41,070 nt of DNA, from assembly GCA_903884945.1 (NCBI GenBank), contig CAISGR010000058.1, forward strand, positions 1-41,070, in the 5' to 3' direction. Under the pieces are notes generated by a model. That model had not been told where the DNA came from, did no database searches, and saw nothing but the letters and a program-made list of their open reading frames with translations. The position numbers and the translations under genes were made by a program. How positions within the stretch are numbered: position 1 is the stretch's first letter; the number at the start of each line of letters is the position of its first letter. Of this stretch, positions 8,390-17,031 are shown piece by piece. Source of the stretch: an uncultured bacterium (GTDB taxonomy: Bacteria > Pseudomonadota > Alphaproteobacteria > Sphingomonadales > Sphingomonadaceae).

Positions 8390-10555
8390 ATGAAAAGGGT
8401 ATCCGCTGCCGCCAGCCTGCTGGCAGTAATCGCCGCGTGTCCAGCCTATGCGCAGGTCGCCCAGCCCGATAGCGGGACGGCGTCCGATCCGTCACCGCCG
8501 GCCGCGCCGGCACATGATATCGTCGTCACCGCCCACAAGCTCGATGCCGCCCGGGCCTCGATCCAGCCCAGTCTCGGCGCCACTGCCTATACGATCACCA
8601 ACGAAGCGATCCAGGCGCTGCCGGGTGGAGACAACCAGCAGTTCAACCAGATCATCCTCCAGCTGCCCGGCGTGGTGCAGGACGGCTTCGGCCAGTTCCA
8701 TGTCCGCGACGATCACAACAACCTGCAATATCGCATCAACGGCACGATCCTGCCCGAGGGGCTGGCCGTCTTCGGGCAGACGCTTTCGCCGCGGCTGATC
8801 GACCGTTTCAGCCTGCTCACCGGCGCGTTGCCGGCGCAATATGGCCTGCGCACCGCCGGCATTATCGACGTCACCACCAAGAGCGGCGTGTTCGACAATG
8901 GCGGTTCGGTCTCGCTCTATGGCGGCAGCCGCGGGATGATCGAGCCGAGCGTCGAATATGGCGGCTCGTCCGGCTCGACCAATTATTTCGTCTCGGGCGA
9001 TTTCCGTCACAACGATGTCGGCATCGAAAGCGTCGACGGGTCGAGCAACCCGATCCATGACCGGACCGATCAGGCCCAGGCGTTCGGCTATGTGGATCAT
9101 ATCATCGATCAGGAAAACCGGGTGTCGTTCGTCGGGGGCTATTCGAATCAGTCGTTCCAGATCCCGAACCCGCGCGGCCTCCATCCCGATGCGGGCTGGT
9201 CGGTCGGCGGAGTCACCGATTTCCTGAGCGACGACCTCAATGAGCGCCAGATCGAGAAGACCGCCTTCGGGCAGTTCGCCTTCCTGCACGATTCTGGACC
9301 GCTCACCTATCAGGTCTCGCTCTTCGGACGCTATTCGTCGCTGCGCTACCGGCCCGACATGCTCGGCGAATTGCTGTTCAACGGGCAGGCGCAGCAGGCG
9401 TTCAAGCAGGATTTCACCATGGGTGGCCAGATCGACGGCGCCTATCGCGTGAACGACGCAAACACGATCCGCGCGGGCATCCTGGTCACCCGCGATCGTG
9501 GCGTCAGCGATACGACCACGGCGGTCTTCCCCGTCGATTCGAGCGGCAGCCAGAACGGCGAACCGATCTCGATCGTCGACAATGGCGGTGCAACCGAATG
9601 GACCTACAGTGCCTATCTGCAGGACGAGCTCAAGCTGTCGCGGCAGCTCACGCTCAATATCGGCGGCCGCTTCGATCACTATGACGGCTATCGCAGCGAA
9701 TCGCAGTTCAGCCCGCGCGCCAGCCTCGTCTGGCAATCGCTCGGCACCACGGTCCATCTCGGCTATGCCCGTTATTTCTCGCCGCCGCCGTTCGAGAATG
9801 TCGCTACCACCAGCATCGCGAAGTTCGATGGGACAAGCGCGGCGGCAGGCAGCACGCTCGACACCACGCCCTTTGCCGAACGGCAGAATTATTATGATGT
9901 CGGGCTGCAGCAGAAGCTAGGCGGCGGGTTCACCCTGGGCGTGGACGGATATTTGCGTCGGTCGCGCAACCTGATCGACGAAGGCCAGTTCGGCGCGCCG
10001 ATCATCCTGACTCCGTTCAACTATCGCAAGGGCCGCATCCAAGGGGTCGAGGCCAATATGAGCTATGCCCATGGGGGATGGCTGGCCTATGCGAATTTCG
10101 CCTATGCCAAGGCGCAGGGGCTGGAGGTCGTGTCGAGCCAGTTCAACTTCGACGGCCCGGCCAGCGATCCGGCGACCGAGCTCGGCTATATCGCCCGCCA
10201 CTATGTCTACCTGGATCACGACCAGACCTATACCGGGTCGGCCGGCCTGTCCTACGCCTTCCGTCAGGGGCCGCTATCGGGCCTGAAGCTCGGCGGCGAC
10301 ATGATCTACGGGTCGGGCCTGCGGGCGGACGACGATGTAAACGGCATTCCCAACGGCCTCGCGCTGAAGGACTATGCGCAGTTCAATCTGTCGGCCGGGT
10401 ACCGGATCGCGCGTCCGGGCATCAGCCTGCGCTTCGACATCATCAATGTCGGTGATCATGTCTACCAGATCCGCGACGGATCGGGTGTCGGGGTCGGCGC
10501 GCCGCAATATGGCCCGCGCCGCGGCTTCTTCTTCGGCATTTCGAAAAGCATCTGA
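8390..10555 (+). CDS. TonB-dependent outer-membrane receptor
   Basis: 721 residues. A signal peptide occupies about residues 1-21 (cleavage after AYA, before QVAQP). DIVVTAHK is a likely TonB box. The plug domain follows (about 45-165), with the block QLPGVVQDGFGQFHVRDDH and the YGLRTAGIIDVTTKSG end typical of plugs. The rest is a beta barrel with many aromatic-alternating strands, ending RRGFFFGISKSI, a C-terminal strand pattern recognised by the BAM machinery although the last residue is Ile and not Phe. AGGAG five bases upstream selects this ATG; an ATG at 8386 is in another frame. A strong terminator follows the gene, so it is probably a single-gene unit. Substrate is unknown; nearby sugar-type genes are only a hint. 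Confidence 0.9.
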   Translation: MKRVSAAASLLAVIAACPAYAQVAQPDSGTASDPSPPAAPAHDIVVTAHKLDAARASIQPSLGATAYTITNEAIQALPGGDNQQFNQIILQLPGVVQDGFGQFHVRDDHNNLQYRINGTILPEGLAVFGQTLSPRLIDRFSLLTGALPAQYGLRTAGIIDVTTKSGVFDNGGSVSLYGGSRGMIEPSVEYGGSSGSTNYFVSGDFRHNDVGIESVDGSSNPIHDRTDQAQAFGYVDHIIDQENRVSFVGGYSNQSFQIPNPRGLHPDAGWSVGGVTDFLSDDLNERQIEKTAFGQFAFLHDSGPLTYQVSLFGRYSSLRYRPDMLGELLFNGQAQQAFKQDFTMGGQIDGAYRVNDANTIRAGILVTRDRGVSDTTTAVFPVDSSGSQNGEPISIVDNGGATEWTYSAYLQDELKLSRQLTLNIGGRFDHYDGYRSESQFSPRASLVWQSLGTTVHLGYARYFSPPPFENVATTSIAKFDGTSAAAGSTLDTTPFAERQNYYDVGLQQKLGGGFTLGVDGYLRRSRNLIDEGQFGAPIILTPFNYRKGRIQGVEANMSYAHGGWLAYANFAYAKAQGLEVVSSQFNFDGPASDPATELGYIARHYVYLDHDQTYTGSAGLSYAFRQGPLSGLKLGGDMIYGSGLRADDDVNGIPNGLALKDYAQFNLSAGYRIARPGISLRFDIINVGDHVYQIRDGSGVGVGAPQYGPRRGFFFGISKSI

Positions 10556-10572
10556 GCGAAGCATGCCACTGG

Positions 10573-10603
10573 CCGGCTCCTCCGGGAGCCGGTCGCCTTT
10601 TTT
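10573..10603 (+). terminator. Rho-independent terminator after the TonB receptor
   Basis: Perfect 8-base-pair stem CCGGCTCC/GGAGCCGG with a TCCG loop, followed within five bases by a run of six T. It lies 18 bases after the receptor stop codon. Confidence 0.85.
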
Positions 10604-10713
10604 ACGGCGTCTCGTGATCGTCGGCAGCGTCCATCGCTTGCCTGTTCCCGCCGATTTCCTCATCGGGCATCAACGGGCGCGCGGGCGCCGCGTGATCGGC
10701 GATGGAGCGGGCG

Positions 10714-11742
10714 ATGATCGATGTCGGACTGATCGGTTTCGGGTTGGCCGGCGCCAGCTTCCATGCGCCGCTGGTCGAGGCGGTGCCGCGCCTCTGGCTC
10801 AGGAGTGTCGTGACCTCGCGCCGCGACGAGGTCGCCCGTGCCTTTCCCAGCGCTGCCGCGGTCGCGGACGCACCGGCGCTGTTCGCCGATCCGTCGATCG
10901 GTCTGGTGGTGATCGCCACCCCCAATGATCTCCATGCGCCGCTTGCCCGCGCCGCGCTCGAGGCCGGCAAGCATGTCGTGATCGACAAGCCCTTCGCGGT
11001 CGATCCAGCCGATGGCCGCGCGCTGATTGCGCTGGCGCAGGCGCGCGGCCTTGTCCTGTCCGTCTTCCACAATCGTCGCTGGGACAGCGACTTCCTCACG
11101 GTGCGCGAACTGCTCGACAGCGGCGTGCTGGGCGAGGTGATGCTCGCCGAATTGCGCTGGGATCGCTTTCGTCCTGCGATCAAGCCGGGCTGGCGCGAAG
11201 CGACGGTTGATGTCGGCGGCGGCATGCTCGCCGATCTCGGCCCGCACCTGATCGATCAAGCGCTGCAGTTGTTTGGCCGGCCCGACGCCATCGGTGCCGA
11301 TCTGGCCGCGCAGCGCGCCGGCGTGGTGGTCGACGATTATTTCGAGCTGACGCTCCACTATGGCGAGCGCCGCGTGATCCTTTCCGCTTCCACCCTGGTC
11401 GCGTCGGCGCGTCCGCGCTTCGCGCTCCACGGCACCAGAGGCAGCTTCGTGAAATATGGGCTTGACCAGCAGGAGGCGTTGCTGCGCGCCGGCGGCAAGG
11501 CGACCGATCCTGGCTATGGGGAGGAACCGGCCGAGGCGCGGGGCATGCTGACGCTGGCTGATGGCACGGCCGAGCCCGTCGCGACGCAGCGCGGCGACTG
11601 GCGCCGCTATTATGAGGGGGTTGCCGACGCGATCCTCGACGGCGCACCGCCGCCGGTCGACCCCGCCGATGCGCTCGCCGGCCTCGAGCTGATCGCGCTG
11701 GCTCGGCAGAGCGCCGCGCAGGGTCGCAAGCTGCCCGCCTGA
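10714..11742 (+). CDS. Gfo/Idh/MocA family NAD(P)-dependent oxidoreductase (YdgJ-like)
   Basis: 342 residues from the ATG at 10714, preferred over an in-frame ATG at 10702 because GGAG sits 6 bases before it. The N-terminal Rossmann motif is GLIGFGLAGASFHAPL, characteristic of the YdgJ subgroup. The EAGKHVVIDKPFAVD block carries the family's catalytic lysine (here DKP in place of the more common EKP), and DVGGGMLADLGPHLIDQAL supplies the conserved histidine of the second domain. It should oxidise or reduce a sugar or cyclitol derivative in the cytosol; the substrate is not predictable. It lies downstream of the receptor terminator, so it needs its own promoter in the 110 bases between. It converges on the TetR gene. 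Confidence 0.85.
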   Translation: MIDVGLIGFGLAGASFHAPLVEAVPRLWLRSVVTSRRDEVARAFPSAAAVADAPALFADPSIGLVVIATPNDLHAPLARAALEAGKHVVIDKPFAVDPADGRALIALAQARGLVLSVFHNRRWDSDFLTVRELLDSGVLGEVMLAELRWDRFRPAIKPGWREATVDVGGGMLADLGPHLIDQALQLFGRPDAIGADLAAQRAGVVVDDYFELTLHYGERRVILSASTLVASARPRFALHGTRGSFVKYGLDQQEALLRAGGKATDPGYGEEPAEARGMLTLADGTAEPVATQRGDWRRYYEGVADAILDGAPPPVDPADALAGLELIALARQSAAQGRKLPA

Positions 11743-11780
11743 TCGGTGCCGCGCACGATCGCGTCGGGCATGACGACAGA

Positions 11781-12377
11781 TCAGATCGCCGGGCAGGCGG
11801 ATGTCGATCCCGGGAGGGAGGCCGCCGAATAGCCTCGAACCAGCGCCTGCAGGCCCAGTTCGAAGCTGGTATCGAAATCAAGCATGTCACCCAGGAAATC
11901 ATGCATCGGGCCATTTTCCTGGTAGCTGGACCAGCCCAGGGTGAGCGAGATAACCGACGCCTGGAACGACAATGCCCGGGGCTGGTCCAGCCCGAGCGCG
12001 ACCAGCGGCGCGGCGATCGCCCGTGCGCGATCCGCCGGATCGGAAGCTTTGCCGGGGCGCGCCGTGGCGCAGATCCGAGCACCGTCACGGCGCGAGACGA
12101 GGCTGTGTCGCAGCGCCCGGCCAAAGGCGAGCAGCCATTCCCTCCATCCCGCGCATGCCGGCACTGCGGCGCGCGCCTCGACATAGATGAAGTCAGCCAT
12201 CAGGCCGAGCAGCTCCGCCTTGTCGCCGATATGCCAGTATAGTGCCGGCGCCTGGACCGACAGTCGCGCGGCGAGCTTGCGCATGTTGAGGCCGTCGAGC
12301 CCGTGCTCGGCCAGGACCTCGAAGGCCGCGGCCACGATCGCTTTGCGCTCCAGCGCAACTTCCAGTCGGCGTGCCAT
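11781..12377 (-). CDS. TetR family transcriptional regulator (TetR_C type)
   Basis: 198 residues from the ATG at 12377. The frame continues open much further upstream, but that part runs antisense through the Rieske gene and is not coding. The N-terminal helix-turn-helix is clear: IVAAAFEVLAEHGLDGLNMRKLAARLSVQAPALYWHIGDKAELL. The APALYWH recognition helix and the C-terminal half resemble the TetR/TetR_C_1 group that responds to small ligands. It diverges from the Rieske oxygenase gene with only 63 bases between the two starts, and an inverted repeat lies in that space, so it very likely controls that gene and itself. The inducer is probably the oxygenase substrate or a related aromatic, which is inference. 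Confidence 0.87.
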   Translation of the reverse strand: MARRLEVALERKAIVAAAFEVLAEHGLDGLNMRKLAARLSVQAPALYWHIGDKAELLGLMADFIYVEARAAVPACAGWREWLLAFGRALRHSLVSRRDGARICATARPGKASDPADRARAIAAPLVALGLDQPRALSFQASVISLTLGWSSYQENGPMHDFLGDMLDFDTSFELGLQALVRGYSAASLPGSTSACPAI

Positions 12378-12386
12378 CGCGGCGGA

Positions 12387-12412
12387 TTGACAATTTAACA
12401 ACGTTAAGTCAA
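12387..12412. promoter_or_regulatory. Candidate TetR operator between TetR and Rieske genes
   Basis: Nested inverted repeats: TTAAC-AAC-GTTAA at 12395-12407, flanked by TTGAC at 12387-12391 and its complement GTCAA at 12408-12412. The position, 10 bases before the TetR start and 29 before the Rieske start, suits repression of both genes. Confidence 0.5.
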
Positions 12413-12440
12413 ATCGCCGACAGGAGAGAGGCGAAAGGCC

Positions 12441-13514
12441 ATGACGATGCGCTATGTCCGTAATGCCTGGTACGTCGCGTCCTGGTCGCAGGATTTGCCG
12501 TCGGCCCGGCCATTCGCGATCACCATCCTGGGCGAACCGATCGTGCTGTATCGCGCCGAAAGCGGCCGGCTTGTCGCTCTCGAGGATCGTTGCGTGCATC
12601 GCCTCGCGCCGCTGTCGCTCGGCCGCTGCGAAGGGGATCGCCTGCGGTGTATGTATCACGGGCTGTTGTTCGATGGGGCGGGCCAGGTCGTGGAGATTCC
12701 CGGCCAGGATCTGATCCCGGCGCAGGCGCGGGTGAAGAGCTATGCGGTGATCGAGCGCCATAGCTGGATCTGGATATGGATGGGGGAGGCATCCTGCGCC
12801 GACCCCGCCCTGATTCCACCGGCAGTCGGCCTGGACCATCCGGACTATATCCTCGGGCACGGTCAGCTTGATTATGCGGCTGAGGCCAGGCTGATCAACG
12901 ACAACCTGCTTGATTTCAGTCATCTTTCCTATGTGCATGCGAACAGCTTCGGTTCGTCGGAAAGCTGGGCGCGTACGCGGCCGAAGGTCACCACACTCGC
13001 GCGCGGCGTGCGGGTGGAGCGCTGGCTCCCGGGCGAAGCCGATGGGCGCACCGGGGGCCGGGAGAAGGTGGATCGCTGGGCGACCTATGATTTCCTGGTT
13101 CCCGGCGTGCTGCTCATGACCGGAGGCAATTTTGCGCCGGGCACCGCCGAGCGATGCGGCGACGGTCCGCCGGACCTTGCGCGCGCGTCGGGCGGTGTCA
13201 CCTTCACCAGCCAGGCGGTGACGCCGATGGCCGCCGGCACCGCGCGCTATTTCTTCTCCTGGGGGCCACACCGTGACCATGGCGATGGCGCGCTGCGCGA
13301 CTTGCTGATGGGGGTGGCCGGCCAGGCCTTTGAAGAGGACAGGGTGATGATCGAGGCGCAGCAGCGCGTGATCGGCGCCACCTCTTCGCCCCGGGTCATG
13401 CCGACCACGGCGGACAAGGCGGTCATTCTGTTCAACCGCCTGGTGGACAGGCTGGCCCGGCAGGAGAGCGGAGAAGAGGGGCCTGTCGTGGCACCGGTCG
13501 CGGCACTGGCCTGA
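12441..13514 (+). CDS. Rieske non-heme iron oxygenase, VanA-like alpha subunit
   Basis: 357 residues. The Rieske [2Fe-2S] ligands are Cys51, His53, Cys70 and His73 (C-V-H...C-M-Y-H), near residue 50 as in VanA-type aromatic O-demethylases and related monooxygenases. The catalytic iron site is in NDNLLDFSHLSYVH, with Asp158, His161 and His166. Length and layout match vanillate O-demethylase oxygenase subunits, which hydroxylate or demethylate aromatic acids using electrons from a VanB-type reductase. No reductase or ferredoxin gene is next to it, so the electron donor must be elsewhere. It is divergent from a TetR gene with a candidate operator between. The substrate cannot be assigned; vanillate itself is only one possibility. 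Confidence 0.85.
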   Translation: MTMRYVRNAWYVASWSQDLPSARPFAITILGEPIVLYRAESGRLVALEDRCVHRLAPLSLGRCEGDRLRCMYHGLLFDGAGQVVEIPGQDLIPAQARVKSYAVIERHSWIWIWMGEASCADPALIPPAVGLDHPDYILGHGQLDYAAEARLINDNLLDFSHLSYVHANSFGSSESWARTRPKVTTLARGVRVERWLPGEADGRTGGREKVDRWATYDFLVPGVLLMTGGNFAPGTAERCGDGPPDLARASGGVTFTSQAVTPMAAGTARYFFSWGPHRDHGDGALRDLLMGVAGQAFEEDRVMIEAQQRVIGATSSPRVMPTTADKAVILFNRLVDRLARQESGEEGPVVAPVAALA

Positions 13515-13546
13515 CGGAAGCATCGGCGCGGCGGCTTCGCCTGCCG

Positions 13547-14242
13547 TTACCGCACGTTCAGGCCGAGTTCCCCGAGGAGGTTGCCGGCCTGCTCGCGCGA
13601 GATCGTCGCCCCGCGAAACAGCGCTGCGTCGATCAGCCTTAATCCCCCCAGGTCGGCGCCCCGCAGGTCAGCGCCTTCGAAGCGGCAGGCGCGCATGTTC
13701 GCATCGCGCAGGCTGCATTCGTCGAACACCACGGCGCGGAAATCGCAGTTGCGCAGGTCCGCCTGGCTGAAGTCGAGCTTGTGCAGCGTCTGCTTGCGGA
13801 ACGAATAGGCGGGCAGTTTCGCGTTGATCAGCAGCGTCTCGCGGAATTCCAGGTCGAGCCCGCGGGCTTCCGACAGGTCGGCGCCGGTGAGCTTGCACCC
13901 CGTGAACGTTGCTGACCGCAGCGTCGCCCGCCGGAACAGGGCATTGTTGAAATCGCACCCCGTGATGCTTGCCTCGGTCAGGTCGGCCGCGACGAACGAC
14001 GCGAAGGCCCCCCGGCAGGACTGCCACCGGCTACCCTCCAGCTTCGCTCCGTCGAAATTGGCATGCCGTAGCGCGCATCGCTCGAACGCCCAGCCCGACA
14101 GGTCAAGCCGGGCGAGGTCGGCCGCTTCGAGGTCGCAGTCGGCCAGCGATGCCGCGCCGCCCGCTGCTGCCAGCCCCTCGATATCGCTGCGCTGCAGGGT
14201 CTGCGCGTGCACAGCGCGATCGGGGGCGGGGGCTTGCTGCAT
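13547..14242 (-). CDS. Pentapeptide repeat protein
   Basis: 231 residues from the ATG at 14242, chosen because AGGAAG lies 4 bases upstream; an in-frame ATG at 14263 lacks a ribosome site. From about residue 45 to 215 the chain is a continuous run of A(D/N)LxX-like pentapeptides, for example ADLTEASITGCDF, GADLSEARGLD and GADLRGADLGGL, which would fold into a right-handed quadrilateral beta helix. An irregular stretch near the middle (LINAKLPAYSFRKQTLHKL) may be a loop like those in Qnr/MfpA gyrase-binding proteins, but the fold alone does not show that function. No signal peptide, so cytosolic. It converges on the Rieske gene with 32 bases between. Confidence 0.85.
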   Translation of the reverse strand: MQQAPAPDRAVHAQTLQRSDIEGLAAAGGAASLADCDLEAADLARLDLSGWAFERCALRHANFDGAKLEGSRWQSCRGAFASFVAADLTEASITGCDFNNALFRRATLRSATFTGCKLTGADLSEARGLDLEFRETLLINAKLPAYSFRKQTLHKLDFSQADLRNCDFRAVVFDECSLRDANMRACRFEGADLRGADLGGLRLIDAALFRGATISREQAGNLLGELGLNVR

Positions 14243-14608
14243 GGCACTTCCTAGGGGCAGCATCTGCGCAATCCAACATAGACCGTTCGCTCGCGGCCAC
14301 CTGATTCAACCGGCCGGCGTCGACGCGTAAAGTCCGTCGCGATAACCGCCGATTGCAAGTCGAGCGCATGCCCCTCGCGAAATTCATTATTTGCGAATTC
14401 TTCGCGGCGGCGGGGAGGGGCATGTCCCGCGGGCGCGCATCCACGCGTCGGCAGGTCGTCGTGCCGCACCCATCCCCCTTATTCGCCGGAGCGACGTGAG
14501 TGGTCGGATACATGCTCTCTCGCGGGCGCCTCTCGAAAATCGGCGCCGCGCACAACGCATCTTGCGTGGTACTTAAGTTGTGCTCACCATCACGTGGCTG
14601 ATACGTGC
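14243..14608. other. 366-base gap with two sets of inverted repeats
   Basis: No convincing gene. CATGCCCCTC at 14367-14376 and its exact complement GAGGGGCATG at 14415-14424 enclose an inner GCGAA/TTCGC pair, giving a long imperfect hairpin. A second structure at 14550-14583 pairs GCACAAC with GTTGTGC and contains ACGCA-TCT-TGCGT. The gap is the 3' flank of the GH3 gene and the 5' flank of the pentapeptide gene, so it should hold the promoter of the latter and perhaps a terminator of the former, though no T run is present. Confidence 0.5.
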
Positions 14609-16822
14609 CTATCGCGCGGCCGGCGGTGCCCAGCCGACTGGCAGCGTCCGTGCCGGAAGCCTGATCGTCACCTTTTGTGCGATATCGCGCGAGGACTGGC
14701 CAACTATGACATCGTAATTGCCCGCCGCGATCCGCCATTGGTGCCCGGCCGGATCCCATGTGGCAAGCAGTCGCGGATCGACACGCAGCGTCACCCGCTT
14801 CGATGCGCCGGGTTCGAGCGCGACCTTGTCGAATGCGCCCAGCCGCTTCGGTGCTTCCCAGCCCGTGCCCGCGACATAGACCTGCGGCACTGCCTTGCCC
14901 GCGACCGCGCCGGTGTTGCGCACCATGAAGGTCACGCTCACGCCCGCGCCCGTAGGTGCTGCGCTCAGCCCGCCAAGCGAGAAATCGGTATAGGAGAGCC
15001 CATGGCCGAACGGGAATTGCGGCTCCAGCCCCTTCGCGTCGTACCATTTATATCCGACGGTCGCGCCCTCGCTGTAGATGGTCTCGCCCGGGTTGGGCGC
15101 TGTGGGACGCGGCAACTGGTCAAGGCTGCGCGGGAAGGTCGCCGGCAGATGGCCCGATGGATTGACCTTGCCGAACAGCAGGTTCGCGATCGCGGTTCCG
15201 CCTTCCGTGCCCGGATACCAGGCGGCCAGTGCGGCTCCCACCTGGTCGATCCACGGCGTCAGCACCGGTCCGCCCGTTTCCATCACCACGACTGTCCTGG
15301 GGTTCGCGGCGGCGACCGCGGCGATCAGCGCATCCTGGTTGTCGCTCAGGCTGAGCGGTACGTCGAATCCCTCGCCCGCCCATTGCGTCACGAAGACGAT
15401 CGCGACGTCGCTGTCCTGCGCCAGCGCGGCCGCTGCGGCGGAATCTTCGCCGCTGGCGAAGCGCACCTGCGCGCCGGGTGCCTGCTTCGCGATCGCATCC
15501 ATCGGCGAGGAGGGGTAGTACATGATCGGCCCCGGCCAGGCCGCCGGCATCAGTCCGGGCACCGCATTGCCTCCGCGCGGATAAACCAGCGACGATCCGC
15601 CGCCGGCCAGCACGCCCTTGTCCGCATGCCCGCCGATCACCGCAATGCGTTTTGTCGCAGGTGACAGGGGCAGGAGCGCGCCTGCGTTCTTGAGGAGCAC
15701 GGCGCCTTCCTCGGCATCGCGCCGGGTCACCACCGCATGCGAGTCATAGTCGATCGCCGCCTCGGCCACCGGATGTTCGAACAGGCCATGCGCGATCATC
15801 GATCGCAGGATCCGCGTCGCCATGCCGTCAAGCTGCGCCTCGCTCACCGCGCCGCTGGCCACTGCCTGCTTCAGTGGTTCGCCGAACCAGGGCTGGTCGT
15901 CGAACGGAAAACCCGAATCCTGGTCGAGCCCGGCATTGGCCGCCTTGGCCGCGCTGTGCGTCGCGCCCCAGTCGGACATCACATAGCCCGGCCATTTCCA
16001 GTCCTTGCGCAGCACCTGGTTGAGCAGGAAGTCGTTCTCGCAGCCATAATCGCCGTTGATGCGGTTGTAGGAGCACATCACCGAACCGGGGTTGGAGCGC
16101 TCGATCGCGAACTGGAAGGCAAGCAGGTCGGACGTCCGCAGCGCGCTTTCCTCGACGATGGAATTGGCCTTGAAGCGGTCGGTCTCCTGATCGTTGACCG
16201 CATAATGCTTTACGGTCGAAATGATCCGGTTGGACTGGATCCCGGCGATCTGTGCCCCGACTATCGCGCCGGCGAGCAGCGGATCTTCGCCACCATATTC
16301 GAAATTCCGTCCGTTGCGGGGTTCCCGCATCAGGTTCACGCCCCCGGCGAGCATCACGTTGAACCCGGAATTGCGCGCCTCGTCGCCGATCATCGCGCCG
16401 CCGGCAAAGGCCAGGTCGCGGTTCCAGCTCGCAGCCGTGGCAAGGCCGGAGGGGAGGGCCGTCCGCTCGCGCTTCTGCACTGCGCCGCCCTGCGTCGCCA
16501 CACCGACACCCGCATCCGTCTGCCATTGCGGCGGGATGCCCAGGCGGGGAATGCCCGGCACGTAGCCGGCCGAGCCCGGGCGTGCCTCCTTCGGCGTGGT
16601 GAATTTCTTCGGGGCGAAGTCGGTTCCGAAATAGCCGAACACCAGGGTCAGCTTCTCGTCGCGCGTCATTTTCCTGACGAGTGCGGCGGCACGAGCTTCC
16701 GGGCTGGCGGGGGTTGCGACCCGCGGCCTGGTCGGCGTCCGCTTCGGCGCGGCGGCCGCGGATGCGGCCGTCCCGGCCAGCAAGGTCAGCATCAGGCCAG
16801 TCGTCCATGCGCGCGTCATCAT
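14609..16822 (-). CDS. Secreted glycoside hydrolase family 3 (beta-glucosidase-like)
   Basis: 737 residues. A signal peptide covers about residues 1-25 (GLMLTLLAGTAASAAAA), so it is periplasmic or exported. The family 3 N-terminal barrel contains the substrate-pocket pieces NVMLAGGVNLMREPRNGRN, STVKHYAVNDQE and, near residue 284, the catalytic nucleophile Asp in YVMSDWGATHS. The C-terminal alpha/beta sandwich starts near residue 390 (AVLLKNAGALLPL), and a fibronectin III-like domain ends the protein (VPQVYVAGTG to the C-terminus). It should release beta-linked glucose or xylose from oligosaccharides. GGGAGAGAG lies just before the ATG pair at 16822/16819. A LacI gene is divergent, with an operator-like site 45 bases upstream of the start. 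Confidence 0.9.
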   Translation of the reverse strand: MMTRAWTTGLMLTLLAGTAASAAAAPKRTPTRPRVATPASPEARAAALVRKMTRDEKLTLVFGYFGTDFAPKKFTTPKEARPGSAGYVPGIPRLGIPPQWQTDAGVGVATQGGAVQKRERTALPSGLATAASWNRDLAFAGGAMIGDEARNSGFNVMLAGGVNLMREPRNGRNFEYGGEDPLLAGAIVGAQIAGIQSNRIISTVKHYAVNDQETDRFKANSIVEESALRTSDLLAFQFAIERSNPGSVMCSYNRINGDYGCENDFLLNQVLRKDWKWPGYVMSDWGATHSAAKAANAGLDQDSGFPFDDQPWFGEPLKQAVASGAVSEAQLDGMATRILRSMIAHGLFEHPVAEAAIDYDSHAVVTRRDAEEGAVLLKNAGALLPLSPATKRIAVIGGHADKGVLAGGGSSLVYPRGGNAVPGLMPAAWPGPIMYYPSSPMDAIAKQAPGAQVRFASGEDSAAAAALAQDSDVAIVFVTQWAGEGFDVPLSLSDNQDALIAAVAAANPRTVVVMETGGPVLTPWIDQVGAALAAWYPGTEGGTAIANLLFGKVNPSGHLPATFPRSLDQLPRPTAPNPGETIYSEGATVGYKWYDAKGLEPQFPFGHGLSYTDFSLGGLSAAPTGAGVSVTFMVRNTGAVAGKAVPQVYVAGTGWEAPKRLGAFDKVALEPGASKRVTLRVDPRLLATWDPAGHQWRIAAGNYDVIVGQSSRDIAQKVTIRLPARTLPVGWAPPAAR

Positions 16823-16866
16823 TTACTCTCTCCCTGTCCGCTTTGGGCGACGCTTGTTACCGCGCC

Positions 16867-16880
16867 TGATACCGGTCCCA
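16867..16880. promoter_or_regulatory. Candidate LacI-family operator upstream of GH3
   Basis: TGATACCGGTCCCA has the form TG-NN-ACCGGT-NN-CA, with the central CpG and palindromic core typical of LacI/GalR operators. It lies between the GH3 gene and the divergent LacI gene, where a repressor would block GH3 transcription. Confidence 0.5.
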
Positions 16881-17031
16881 TGCTGGCTCATGTCCAACCT
16901 TGTCAATAGTCGCGGCCAGCCGCCCGATCCGGCGATTCCGGGTTTGCCGCCGTCCGCGAAGCCCGCTTGGAGAAATGGTGCGGAAACGGAATAATGCGCT
17001 ATGAGGCAAGGTTGAGGAGAGCCACGAGATT

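Noticed and set aside
12378..13523. N-terminal extension of the TetR frame
   Set aside because: The extension runs antisense through the Rieske gene and lacks protein-like features; TetR starts at 12377 with a normal helix-turn-helix.
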